Below are positions 22,947 to 35,098 of a stretch of 64,000 bases of DNA, in pieces. Source of the DNA: Eutypella sp. D-1 (lineage: Eukaryota > Ascomycota > Sordariomycetes > Xylariales > Diatrypaceae); the NCBI GenBank assembly GCA_023313575.1, contig JAJTTP010000015.1, positions 558,001 through 622,000 on the forward strand. Direction: 5' to 3'. The notes under the pieces are model-generated. The model was not told where the DNA came from. It ran no database searches and was given only the letters and a program-made list of their open reading frames with translations. Numbering within the stretch: the first letter of the stretch is position 1; each line of letters begins with the position of its first letter. The position numbers and the translations under genes were made by a program.

Positions 22947-24216
22947 GGGGGCTACTCTGATGCAAGGGGGCAAGCAACATATGACAGCTTACATGTAACG
23001 AATAGATAAACGTCTACGAAAAGAACAAGTCATTTTCGGCCCCATTCTCCCGCGCTCCCCCCTCTTATAGTATACCGGTCAGGAACCCTCGTCGAGGCAT
23101 CCCGTGGCCAACCCATGTAATTGTTTGTCCAGCAGTAAGCCGCAAACAAGAGACAAGGGTAACAAGGAGGACCCTTTGAGCTATTTTCCCACAAAAGTTC
23201 CCCATGCCTTTCCTAGAGAAGCTTTTTGACGTCTTGCCTCCCTGGGTGGTCGTTACGACCCTAGTCCCGGCAAGCCAACTTCCCGGTGCGCCAAGAGATC
23301 CACTTTGCCCGCGCCCTTTGTCGAGTCCACACATCAGGACTCGCCGGTTTCCCCTGGTCGACTATAGAATATCTGACAGAATTCTGGAGGTTTGTGTACA
23401 AACATTCTGTGGATCAGACCACCTAAACAGGAGAGATATTATTTCTTGATTCGCTGATGTTTAGCCTTGGCGTACCTACACATAATCCTCTCGGATAAAG
23501 AATGAGAGGTCCTGCAGCATGTCTACAACTGGCTCATCATTCTCAATGTTGATGCGACAATGGGTATGCATGCGTATAATAAGGTAATGGCATGGAATGC
23601 GATGTGCTGAGCGTGGGTACGAGGCATTCCGTCGGCGCGCCACCAAATCGAGGTGTTTGTTCTAAACCTCTGAAAGGCTTTCTTCTTCCTTCGATTCCAT
23701 GACCGAACCCCCTTCTACGAAACTGATGCCTAACGGCGTAGGGCCGGAGCCATATGTAGATCGGCCGCTGGTCGCGGATCTCGAGTCTTCCGGACGCCAT
23801 ATATGTGCTCATACTGGCTCAGGTTCGTGACACTAAAGCGCTCAGGGTGCAATTTCAATTGTTACTCGCCGGAGAGCGCGGTTCTAGCAGGCCGTTTCAC
23901 GTTTGTACACAACAGTTGTTTTTACGGTGAGATGTCTTACTCTTGTTCCACTACTCCAGTAAACCCATGCAAGAGTGCAACATCTTAAAGCGATAGACAG
24001 AGGAAATGTATATTGAAACGAAGGAATGTGGGTATAGATAGGCATGCTAGATACATAAAGTCGTACATAAGGTCATACAGAGGTCGTATGCCCTGGCGGT
24101 TTGCACAGGGCCTATTTTTAGTGTCATGGCATGAGCCATCGAGTGTCGAGTGTTAGTCATTATCATCATCATCACGGCCGTCACAGAGTACCGTCACCTC
24201 CTTTTTTGTCTTGTCC
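22947..24216. other. Intergenic region without a supported gene
   Basis: About 1.3 kb between two minus-strand genes. Short frames at 23204-23449 and 23543-23812 lack protein-like composition. The 24000-24216 part is probably the 3' UTR of the F-box-like gene. Confidence 0.55.
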
Positions 24217-26907
24217 TCAACACCTGCTAAATAGAATAGGAACGTCCATGCTCCGGTGGTCGCTCAGCTGCGCAGTGCTTGTGGCAGCGGCGGAGTTGCT
24301 CCTGCCGAACAGGCCCTCGCGAAACCTAGCGCTACTCAAGAAGGCCATCCCGGACCCCTCCTTGTCCTTCTGGTTGCTATCTTTCCGTGTAAGGCTATCA
24401 TACCCCGAGCTAAAGTTTGAACTCGAGCTAGCCGAGGACTGTAGGCCGCGGCCGCCAAGGCGACTAAGCACAAGATCGCGGGCGCGGCGCAGGGCGCTCG
24501 TCTGGTCGTCGGGGTCCATCTCGGCTACAGCGCGTTGGGCCTCCTCGGCTTCCATGTCGCGTTGGACGGCGGAGATCTCGGAGCACAACTCCGCCGTGGG
24601 GTCGTACACGTTAGGTTGCAGAAGCGCCGGCATCGGCGGCGCCGTGTCCAGGATTGGCGGCGAGATCTGCATCATCTCGCGCATCTTCGATGGCGTCCCG
24701 GGCACGGCTGTCATCGGCCCGGGGCTGTAGGGGTGTGTATACGAGGACGAAGGGGACATTGGCATAGGCGGCCGCGACATCGGCGACGGGAGCAGTGAGG
24801 GCTTGCCCGCGATGCCCCGGATGGGCTGCGGGGTCGGTGTCGAAGGTGTCTGTGGCCGGTAGTAGTAGTCGTCGTCCTCTTCCTCCTCCTCGTCAATGGG
24901 TGAGTGCGACAGGTCGGGCTCAGAGCCGCACACCGAGTCTGGTGTGATCTCGCCGAAAAGTCGCCGCGAGGATGACGGGGACAGCGACGAGGACGGCGAG
25001 GATGTTCCCGAGCGGATGCTGTCGATCTCGCCGAATAGACGCATCCGTGACGATGAAGACGGTGACGAGGAAGACATAGGAGGTGTTGCCTGGTGCGGAA
25101 TCGTGATCTGAGGCAGCTCCAGCGGGCGGCTCCCGTGGAATAACGACTCCTTGGATGCTTGGCGGCTGTGGTTGCGGCTGTGCGCAGGGCTCAGACGGGC
25201 GGGCGACGACGCCGGCGGCGACCAGCCAGCCGCTGCTGGCGGTGTTGCTTGCCGGGGCTCCTCGGCGGCGTTGTCCTTGGATATCTTCTGCCAGAAACGT
25301 CGGTGGAAATGCTCCTTCGCCGACCGACTGGACTGGGAGGCATCCGAGTTCTCGCGGCGAAGTGCGCGTCGCTCGCGATGATGATGCACGGGGCTGGCGA
25401 CACGGTCCTCGGCCTCATCTTCAGGTTGTCGCGGGTGGCTCTCCTTCCTCATGCGCCGCTTCTTGGTGACGCGGCGCTTCTTAAGCTTGTTGGGGAACGA
25501 GAGGCTAGCCTTGCGGGCCGCCTCGACGTCTGACGGTAGCTCAATATTCACTTTGGCTCCTCCTTCCTCGTCCTCGTCTTCGTCCCGGAAGAGGTCAGCA
25601 TCGAGGTGCAGCAGCTCATGCGACACCGCAGCCACCGCCGCGGAGGGTGCTGGCAGGTCTTCGGCTAGCACCTCCGGAAGGGTGAAAGGTGGACTTCCGG
25701 CATCAGATATAGTTGCGCTCGAGTGCCGAGTCCAGTACTCGCGATCGCTGCGCGAGGGAGCCTCCATGAGTGGGGCCAGCGCCTCGTCCCAGCTACCCCC
25801 GCCAATGAGCACAACGTTTTCAAAGTCGAACTCGCGGACGCAGCGGCGGTGGGTGCGGACAAGGTCTGCCACCTGCGCCTCATTCATGGTGGCGTTGCGG
25901 ACGGCGAGGTGGCGCGCGCGGCGGAGGACGATAGGCCGCTTGGGAGGCCGCGCTGGCGGCAGGGGCGACATGGGTGACGTGACCTCGTGGAAGAGCTTGC
26001 GCTCGCCACGCGGTGGCGCGAAGAGTGGATCAGACGCCAGCGAGAGCGGGCAGGGTCCCTTGTACCGCCCCTGCCAGGAAAACGTGAACTTCTCGAGCGA
26101 GCCCTCGAACCCACGCACAAAGTCGTCGATCATCTGCAGATGGTCGAGCCCCGGCGCCGGCCCATAGAAATCCCACGACTCGACGGAGACATGCATCTTG
26201 CGGATCTGGCCCCACCGCCGGCCGGCGGAGGGCAGGCAGCCGAACCCTCCCGGCGTATGGCGTAGATAGATAAAGGCTGAGGGGTGGACAGGGGAGAGGG
26301 TTAGCTTGGATAAGCGGTTGAGTGGGGAGCGTTCAACCGCAATGCGCAGGCTCACGAGGGCGTAATCCACAATATCCCTCCGGTAGCGCTCCTTGGGGTC
26401 CTGGCCGGGCGTCCGGATGGTTAAGTGCCGCAGCTTGTGTAGGTGCCGCATAGCGTTAATGAAAGAGGGCACGTTGGAAGCGGCATGGAACAGCGGGGGG
26501 TACTGCAATGTCAAGATTTCGCCCAGTCCGGAGGTGGCGAACTTGGGCCGTTCCAGCACCGACGCCATGGACGTGTGCGGCTTGTACAGGAAGCTGATCT
26601 CGCGCCCGGTGTCCGGGTGGACCAGCGGGGGCAGAAAGGTGGCGTCCGAGTGGGGGAAGTAGAAGGTTAGGTGTTCAACATGGTGGCCTATCCGGGACAG
26701 GGCCTCAATCCGGTCCTGGCGTGTGAAGGTGTGGGCCGCAAAAGTCAGGTGGGTTCGTAGGAATAGCCGCTTGGTGACGAGGTTGCAGCAGGCGGAGGAT
26801 GCAAGTCGTACACGGCAGATATCCGCCTTCGGTAGGAGCTCAAAAAGTCTCTCCCGGATCTCCTTGTTCTGCCACAGGCAGTAGAATGCTTGAGGTCCTT
26901 GTGCCAT
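24217..26907 (-). CDS. F-box-like protein with long disordered C-terminal half
   Basis: Single exon of 896 residues starting at the ATG at 26907. The N-terminus (residues 10-55: IRERLFELLPKADICRVRLA, then CCNLVTKRLFLRTHL) has the helix pattern of fungal F-box domains, which bind Skp1 in SCF ubiquitin ligases. Residues 80-390 hold repeated short hydrophobic strands such as LRHLTIRTP, LSKLTLSPVHP, IRKMHVSVESWDFYG, ARHLAVRNA and REFDFENVVLIGG, like the degenerate leucine-rich repeats of these proteins. From about residue 430 to the end it is low in complexity: Ser, Pro, acidic and Arg/Lys tracts, including a short Glu/Asp/Tyr run. The substrate is unknown. The F-box call rests on pattern recognition only; some plus-strand frames opposite this gene are composition shadows. 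Confidence 0.68.
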   Translation of the reverse strand: MAQGPQAFYCLWQNKEIRERLFELLPKADICRVRLASSACCNLVTKRLFLRTHLTFAAHTFTRQDRIEALSRIGHHVEHLTFYFPHSDATFLPPLVHPDTGREISFLYKPHTSMASVLERPKFATSGLGEILTLQYPPLFHAASNVPSFINAMRHLHKLRHLTIRTPGQDPKERYRRDIVDYALVSLRIAVERSPLNRLSKLTLSPVHPSAFIYLRHTPGGFGCLPSAGRRWGQIRKMHVSVESWDFYGPAPGLDHLQMIDDFVRGFEGSLEKFTFSWQGRYKGPCPLSLASDPLFAPPRGERKLFHEVTSPMSPLPPARPPKRPIVLRRARHLAVRNATMNEAQVADLVRTHRRCVREFDFENVVLIGGGSWDEALAPLMEAPSRSDREYWTRHSSATISDAGSPPFTLPEVLAEDLPAPSAAVAAVSHELLHLDADLFRDEDEDEEGGAKVNIELPSDVEAARKASLSFPNKLKKRRVTKKRRMRKESHPRQPEDEAEDRVASPVHHHRERRALRRENSDASQSSRSAKEHFHRRFWQKISKDNAAEEPRQATPPAAAGWSPPASSPARLSPAHSRNHSRQASKESLFHGSRPLELPQITIPHQATPPMSSSSPSSSSRMRLFGEIDSIRSGTSSPSSSLSPSSSRRLFGEITPDSVCGSEPDLSHSPIDEEEEEDDDYYYRPQTPSTPTPQPIRGIAGKPSLLPSPMSRPPMPMSPSSSYTHPYSPGPMTAVPGTPSKMREMMQISPPILDTAPPMPALLQPNVYDPTAELCSEISAVQRDMEAEEAQRAVAEMDPDDQTSALRRARDLVLSRLGGRGLQSSASSSSNFSSGYDSLTRKDSNQKDKEGSGMAFLSSARFREGLFGRSNSAAATSTAQLSDHRSMDVPILFSRC

Positions 26908-28126
26908 AATGGTTGCATATCGTAGTAGCAGATGCTGTACGGATTGGTAAAGTGTTTCGTCGTTGGTAGAGCTGAACAGTAACCCTGTCGCTCTTGTTGT
27001 GTTTGCCGCCGGCAGTTGTTTCAGGGGATCTTGTAATGTTTGATACCGAGCTGAGAAGTCAAACCGATATCGAAAGCGAATTGCACAGGATTGATGAGTT
27101 TAACAATAATAAAAATAATTTTGTATTCTACAAGAGATGCACACTATAAGTATAAAAGGTCGCCGCCGAGTCGCAATGCAAAGCTGGAAGACGCTTAAGT
27201 GAGGTTGATTTGCAGCTTCATGCGACGCTCGGGTCCTGCATAGGTGTGTGCATCACTAGCGAGGTTGGCAACTGGCAAATAGGCGATTGTGTCAAAAAAC
27301 TAGCAAAGATTGAGTCAATCATTGATGCCTAAGATACTAATGAGAAGAGAAGTCGAGGTCGGTGTCGAAACCACGGCCTGGTCCAAAGGCCATCGACCCT
27401 GTTATACCTGTCCACGTTGCACACCCCTTGCTCTTGATCAGCCTCCGTCCCCTTCTAGCAGCATATAGTCTGCTCCTATCCGGCGCGCAAAGAGTAGAAT
27501 CACATTCTCAATCACTCGCGCAACCGCAGAGGGCCGCCTACGAAAACCGCACAAAAAATGGTCAATATCAGAAAATGCGCATATCCCGAACTTGGTTGGG
27601 CAAGGTTGCGTGTGAGTCATTCCAGCGATCGTCTGCAAGCTGCCAGCGCCAGGAAAAGTTCGAACAGGGGGGCCAACAGCCCGGCAGCCCGGGGGACAGC
27701 CGACAGCCAACGGAAAAGCGTCAAATCGTAAACGCGACAGGCGAGACGGGGCGCGCCGGGCGCGATGACTGGCCGGGCTTGCGGGCCCTCGACGAGAGCC
27801 TGCATGGCACTTATGCAGAGCCGAACGCAGGCCCCATCCAGCACCGTCTCACTGTTTCTGCGATGCCAGCCAGTGAGAAGACTTGAAACGCTGCAAAGAG
27901 CGGCAAGGGGCAGGGCCAAGGCTCACCTAAAGGGGAGGGCAGGCGGGGAACTAGCCGCCAAGATATCTTCCGCTGGACAGGGCTTCAAAGGCGCGGTCCA
28001 ATGGGGAGCGCAGCCGAGATAAATCGGAGGCTGGGGTGCCATGCAGTGCCGCGCCTGTTCCACGCGAGACTGACGCGAAACAGACGCGGCTAAGCCACGC
28101 CGGGGCCCCCTGTTTCCCTCACTCGA

Positions 28127-28135
28127 TATATAAAG
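28127..28135 (+). promoter_or_regulatory. Orphan TATA-like element followed by a small ORF
   Basis: TATATAAAG lies downstream of a GC-rich block. It is followed 75 bp later by a 43-codon ORF at 28210-28341 beginning MFTDLMAQISTDACDSEKES, whose composition looks more protein-like than its surroundings. A short spliced gene or a non-coding transcript could start here, but no downstream exon could be defined. Confidence 0.25.
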
Positions 28136-29641
28136 ATTCAGACATCCCCAAGCACAGAAACGTTCTCGATGATGCGTGGTTCTTGGGTAGTATGACGTAA
28201 CACGGCGGAATGTTTACCGATCTGATGGCTCAGATATCTACGGATGCTTGTGATAGTGAGAAGGAATCATGCATTGATCACAGGCACAGCGAGATCGACA
28301 TTGATCCGATGGATTTGAAGGTCTCCTGGGTGAGACTTTGATGCTATCTACTGAAACCGGCAGAATAGAGGGGGCGTGGCGACAACAAGTTCAGCAGGCT
28401 AGGCTTTTAGACTTTCACCTCTGCACTGGTGGTCTACATGGTTTCTACGCGACGCGAGGCTCCTCTTCCGCGGGAGGTTTGTTATGGATGAGCGCGATTA
28501 GTATGTTTGACGGGACTTTTTGGCGGACCTATACTCCGTACCGACTTCCGTGTCACTCCACATTATAGACGACGCGACGGATATAGAAAACGAATTCATC
28601 TGGGAAGCAGACGCGAGCGCGTGGGGGGCCAGGATTCTGCCGCACCCCGCGTCCTGCAAGAGAAACTTTCCCATCCACTCCCCGGTCGATCGTGTTTCGA
28701 AACATTTTTCAGCCGATCATCTACTGCTTACTATGACCCACCCATCTTTCAACCCCGCCTTTTGTTTCCTGCATGTCACCATGCCTATGCATGCTGGTAG
28801 CGTCAGAATCGTAGCACGCGGTCATTCCCATTGGCGAACCGGGCATCTCGTCTGATGTCGCCACCACTTGAAATTTTCTACCGACCTGTGGGGCCTTGAG
28901 GATTTCCCGGCCCCTCCGTGCCTAGGCTTTTTAAAAAGTAAAAGAAACCCGCCTGACGCCTCCCATCGCAGCGAGAACCCTGTTAAGTCGTGGACACAAA
29001 AATTCAGATGCTAAAGTCAATACCCTGACTGTCTATGTGCGAGACTGCAGTGTGGCTTGGCTAGCCCCAGAGTATATGGTAAGAGTCTAGATCCGTATGC
29101 TACTAGTTACGAAGTGGGCAGCAGGTCTTCGCGCAACGACGCGGGCTAGCTTTTCTCGTCCACGGGATAAGGGGCTCGGTTTACACCGCGCCGTGTGTCG
29201 CGTCGCGCAGCGCAATGGTTTGGTATCCTTCCAATGTCGCGATATTCACACCGGGAGAAAAGAAACAGGACCCTCCTCCGCGACACCTACACTTGCGCTA
29301 GGTAGGTCGAGACCTCGAGTTGCTGTTTCATGCGACAGCCCGCTCGAGGGTCGCAAGCCCACGAAGTTTGGCGATCTAGTGGCAGAGCGGTAGGATTTTA
29401 CTACTACTGTCATTGTCGCTAGACGTTAGGAGCGCGCCGAGACCAATGTCGGTCTTGCGCGTTCTGAGACAGCTCAGTGTTCTTACACATGCCATTATGT
29501 TCACTTCGTGGACACCACTACAGCATGTATCCCAGTTCCCTTCGCCGTCTCTCTCCAGCCTCTACAACTTACCTAGGATAACGTCCTCTATATAGCGAGA
29601 AAGAAGCAGCGTATCATGACAACCTCCGCGTATCCTTACTG

Positions 29642-29656
29642 CCCCCCCCCCCCCCC
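29642..29656. repeat. C15 homopolymer
   Basis: Fifteen consecutive C on the plus strand (G on the minus strand), in non-coding sequence. Exact length in such runs is often unreliable in assemblies. Confidence 0.85.
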
Positions 29657-30306
29657 GCCTTCTTTTGCCGGGTTGCAAGTGTGTCGCGAGTCTCGTAGTT
29701 GAAGAAGTATGAGAGTGCAGGATGATGATGACATCATAACCCCGTAGCTTGCAAACCCGCATGCCGCGAGAGAGTTCTGCGACGAACGCCCGCCCGCCTA
29801 TGGCCGTGGGCTCGAGGGAAGATGATGAATCAGACGGCGGCGCGCCGCCTCGCCGCGCGAGTTCCAAACGTGTGTTGGGAATACTAGGTCTGGTAAGGGC
29901 TCCGCCAGACCTTCACACACCTACGCCCAACCAGGCTCCATCATACTGCTTTTGACAAGTGACGCGGCCCCAGCCCATGGCTGCCGAGCCCATGCGATTT
30001 GAGCCCGCGCATCGGACATAGTAACAAGGACTTCCTACATTCGTCGGTCTCCAGCCAGTTCATCGTTCTCGTTCCCATACTACTTGAATAGATCGGGCTG
30101 GGATCCTGACCTACAGAGGTCCTGTATCTGTGTGGGAAGAGGGAGGGGAGGTGCGGTATGCATACCTCCCCACCCCCCTCTTTTCTTGCGATTGTGTTGT
30201 TTCCTCGCCTTGATACCCGACCCAGAACTCCTAGACAAGTGACGAAGAGAATAAGAGTAGAAAACTCCTTGCGATAGATAAGACATTGGTGCTGAGCTCA
30301 GCGTCC

Positions 30307-30322
30307 GGGGGGGGGGGGGGGG
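30307..30322. repeat. G16 homopolymer
   Basis: Sixteen consecutive G in non-coding sequence, 650 bp from the C15 tract and of opposite polarity. It could form intermolecular or intramolecular G-quadruplexes; length may be imprecise. Confidence 0.85.
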
Positions 30323-30891
30323 TGTTCCCTTATTTCCAATAAAAGATTAGAAATAAAACAGAGTGGACGACAGGGAGAAGAGGAAGACACGAGTTGAAGT
30401 GGTTATCAAGGCAGTTGAGTAGTTAGTCTTCTCAAAGTCCCTCCAACAGGTCGTGTCTCAGAAAAGACTTGAGTATATTTATACGAGTTATTAAGAACAT
30501 CCTGTGAATAGTCACTGCTTGAGGTCTGAGGCCTATCCGACGTTTTGCGCAAACATCTAGTTAGGTCCCCATTCTAATTGCGTGAGAAATGAATTGAAAA
30601 ATTGGATTTTCTTCGAGATAATATCATGATATTTCGTATCCGGGTTATACTAGATCCTTTCTGCATATTGTATATGTATCATACCCATCATTTGAATATT
30701 AACTTACATTTTGGCTGAGTTCCCTCCTGCGTACCTACGCTCGTAAGCGATTCCGAGAAATCCCCTCAAGCCTTCCCGGCCCAACTCCCGTATGTTCCCT
30801 GCGCCTCCCTTCCCCAACTCACGATATCCTCGCCCCTATTGGATCGCATCACTTGCGTATGGGAGGAGGAGAACCATCAGGTTGTATGTGC

Positions 30892-30919
30892 GTGTGTGTG
30901 TTTGTGTGTGTGTGTGTGT
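30892..30919. repeat. Interrupted GT dinucleotide repeat
   Basis: A GT microsatellite with one TT interruption at about 30901. It lies in non-coding sequence some 260 bp beyond the 3' end of the minus-strand formaldehyde dehydrogenase gene's likely 3' UTR. Confidence 0.85.
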
Positions 30920-31180
30920 ACAGTCAAATAACTTTTTGTTCTTTTATCTTTTTCTTTTGATTTTTTTCATATTTTACTTGCCCTTCGCGAAAGATCGGAG
31001 AGCCTGTTTTCATCCGGAAGAGGATTTTCACAATCTTTCGTTAGTGTTTTCCTTTTCCCAAAATCTCGGACAAGGAAGGGAAGGCGGGGGCAAGGGAGAA
31101 AGTCATGCGCTTAATGAAAAACTGACTGACAAGTCCCCCCCTCACCCCGATCCTTCCCCCATACATAAAGAGGCCCTAAC

Positions 31181-32788
<1,608 letters not shown>

Positions 32789-32909
32789 TGTGGTCGATGG
32801 GAATGTGAAATTGGATACGAAGATGTATAGGTGCAAGTATTGAAGTCACACGAGGCAAGACAGAAAAGTAGAGGAAATCTCAGGTCCTTTGGTTAGGAGG
32901 GCGTGTTGA

Positions 32910-32915
32910 TTTATA
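32910..32915 (-). promoter_or_regulatory. Candidate TATA box of the formaldehyde dehydrogenase gene
   Basis: On the minus strand the sequence reads TATAAA within CATATAAATC, 122-127 bp upstream of the start codon. Position and orientation suit a core promoter; unverified. Confidence 0.35.
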
Positions 32916-33456
32916 TGAGAAAGGGAGACAGACAGACGGTTGGAGAATATGAGGTTGTTCATTTGCTGCGGAGTTTATGTACTTCCACGGTTACAAGCTA
33001 AGTAGCTTCGATAACCCCACCATCTCATATTTACCAGGTGGGGTTCTAGGTTGGTTGGGTCTTGGGGATTTTGCAGGCACGGCAATGAGGAGAAACCTTG
33101 GAAGCTGACTGGTTGGCTGGGCTGATAGGCGGGAGGCTTTTAGAGGTATCCATGATGTACTGATGTCACCCCTCAACTGCCCCGTTCGCCCCGTCCAGTC
33201 ATCGGTCTCGACACCGAAAGGGTACTTTAGGTTAAGTACCTAAGTCGATACCTCAGTAAATCTCCATCTTTGAGGAGGAGTCAGAAGTATTACCGGCAAA
33301 AGGCTAAGGCCTTCGTCCAATACTATTCCCCGGTCTCCAACAAGTCGGGCAGACTAGAGATTTAGTTGGTAATGCTTTAGTCAACTGAGAAGAGTATAAG
33401 AGAGGAGCATCAGAGAACCGGACTCGCCGGACTCCAAACCCGAGAACACTGTCAAT

Positions 33457-33995
33457 ATGCTGTCACGAATTCTCCCTGGGGCCTTCAGCGCCCAGGCCCC
33501 TGTCGACGCGTGTATAGCAGCGTCGGCGTTGGCGTCATTGTTGCAGGTTCATTTGCTCAGCGGTGCTAGTGGGAAGACGTTATGCGATTTGCGTCGTCGG
33601 GCCTTGACCGGGAAGCAAGGAGATATCTCGGAGAAGTTGAGAAGCATGGAGGGATTAACTACCTGGGTACTTAGGTAACTAGGCGCTATCTAGTGCGACG
33701 TCAATAGATGGCGATGCTAGTTCGATGGCCGTCACAAGAGGGACGGTAAACGGTGTCCTGGGTCCCTTGGCTGCTCGATAAGGAGAAGGGGAAGATTCTA
33801 GCTCCAGGGTTGATCCAGAAGTTGTGGGTTGAGGTCCGGGAGGTTGAAAAGGAATACCGAGATAGGACGAGACAGGGGGAATGGCTTGTGGTATTTATAC
33901 CGTCGAAACTCCCTCTTGCTGAGAACCTTGATGAAAACGTGAAGATAATGACCTACAAGTTTGGGGCACTTATTATATCATCGCTTTATAGTTGA
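33457..33995 (+). other. Two adjacent coding-like fragments, possible gene remnant
   Basis: A 73-codon frame at 33457-33678 starts with ATG after a plausible leader and reads MLSRILPGAFSAQAP and, later, TGKQGDISEKLRSMEGL. A second open stretch from 33750 to the stop at 33993-33995 reads WLLDKEKGKILAPGLIQKLW, then VEVREVEKEYRDRTRQGEW and VVFIPSKLPLAENLDENVK. The second has a natural amino-acid balance but no ATG of its own. I could not join them with a good intron because a stop at 33747-33749 blocks the shared frame. They may be exons of an undetected gene, or relics of one. No family recognised. Confidence 0.3.
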
Positions 33996-34030
33996 CCTAT
34001 AGATGTATAGATGAATTGAATTCCAAATTC

Positions 34031-34047
34031 TTTTTTTTTTTTTTTTT
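34031..34047. repeat. T17 homopolymer
   Basis: Seventeen consecutive T on the plus strand just downstream of the coding-like fragment ending at 33995, followed by AT-rich sequence. It may be part of a terminator or 3' UTR of a transcript from that fragment, or simply a microsatellite. Confidence 0.8.
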
Positions 34048-35098
34048 AATAATTAATATATAGATAGACTTGACGTTTTGACCAAAACCTACGATATGTC
34101 TTCCTTGCATTGCATGTACTATCCACGCCCAATTGTCCGGTGCGTACTGGTGCAAGTACATCATACCTAGTACTGTCAGATCTTATAAAGAAGTTCCCCT
34201 GGGGGACTGGGGGAGGGGGAGGGGATGTTATAGAGAATACTTAGATTTGATATTGTCAACTCCATGGCTGTGTATACACCTTAATTGGCAGCGAACATCT
34301 ATCCATAATCTTTCCTACCCAAGTACTTCAATCTTACAGAAATCCGCTACAAAACGTCCTGAAAAGAGACCTGAGACCAGTAGCTGTCGTCATATCCTAC
34401 TATGAATGTGTGGATTGATGAATATCAGGTTGGTATGTAGGACAACCTAAACAGGTTAGTCCGTTAGGGCACTACATTTTGACGTGGTCCGTGCATAAAT
34501 ATCCGTTCCTTGCCCAGATGCAAGCTTGGCCTAAATAGGTAATATGTACCCATAACAATATGTGTACCTAGGTATGTAGCTGGGTACTTTCTAGCTATAG
34601 GTCTGCTGAAATCGCGTTCCTGGGAGCTCCTTACCTAGGCGAAGCTTCAAGCGCGCGACCCAAATTTCTTTCAATTGAATGTCTGTTTGACTAAAAACTT
34701 AGCAAGTTGAATACCTTTATCATCAACACAGACCTCAACAAGCCAACCTAGGGAGAACCGCGCATTCCTTCTACAACAACCCTATTACTTCGTACACGAC
34801 TTACCCGTGGACATCGTGGACATCGTACACACACACCGACTAATGCGCGACCTATCTAGAGCTCTAACTAATAATAATCGATCAAATCGATAAATCAACC
34901 CCATTCTAACTAACTGGGAGTCCCTAACTGGCCTATGTAACTGATCCATGTCAAAATCATCTTGAGGTTTCTTCCAGTTCGGACGAATCAGCTTGGCCGT
35001 GCAACCTGGTGAAACCCACTTCTCGAAAGAATTCATTCCAAGGGTTCTTTTTTTAGGTTCTTCGGGTCTCCGGTTCTTAGCTTCCTTCTTCTATCATC

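Larger units (their letters stand above)
26908..31180. other. Large intergenic region (4.3 kb) with homopolymers and GT repeat
   Basis: Between two minus-strand genes that do not share a promoter. It contains a C15 tract, a G16 tract, a GT run and a TATA-like element, listed separately. Frames at 27362-27886 and 28520-28855 are not convincing as proteins. No tRNA could be folded by eye. Part of 26908-27200 is presumably the promoter and leader of the F-box-like gene. Confidence 0.5.
32789..35098. other. Divergent intergenic region
   Basis: About 2.3 kb between divergently transcribed genes, so it holds both promoters. Two coding-like fragments (33457-33995) and a T17 tract are listed separately. 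The stretch 34440-34660 has several TACCTAGGT-type palindromic words. Nothing else recognised. Confidence 0.5.

Noticed and set aside
25451..26167. 238-codon plus-strand frame opposite the F-box-like gene
   Set aside because: Ser/Arg-rich complement of a GC-biased coding region.
27362..27886. 174-codon frame in the 4.3-kb spacer
   Set aside because: Opposing frames overlap it, composition is random, and no ATG context or splice evidence.
29340..29420. tRNA-like start (GGCGATCTAGTGGCAGAGCGG)
   Set aside because: No matching anticodon arm, T-loop or acceptor pairing could be found downstream.
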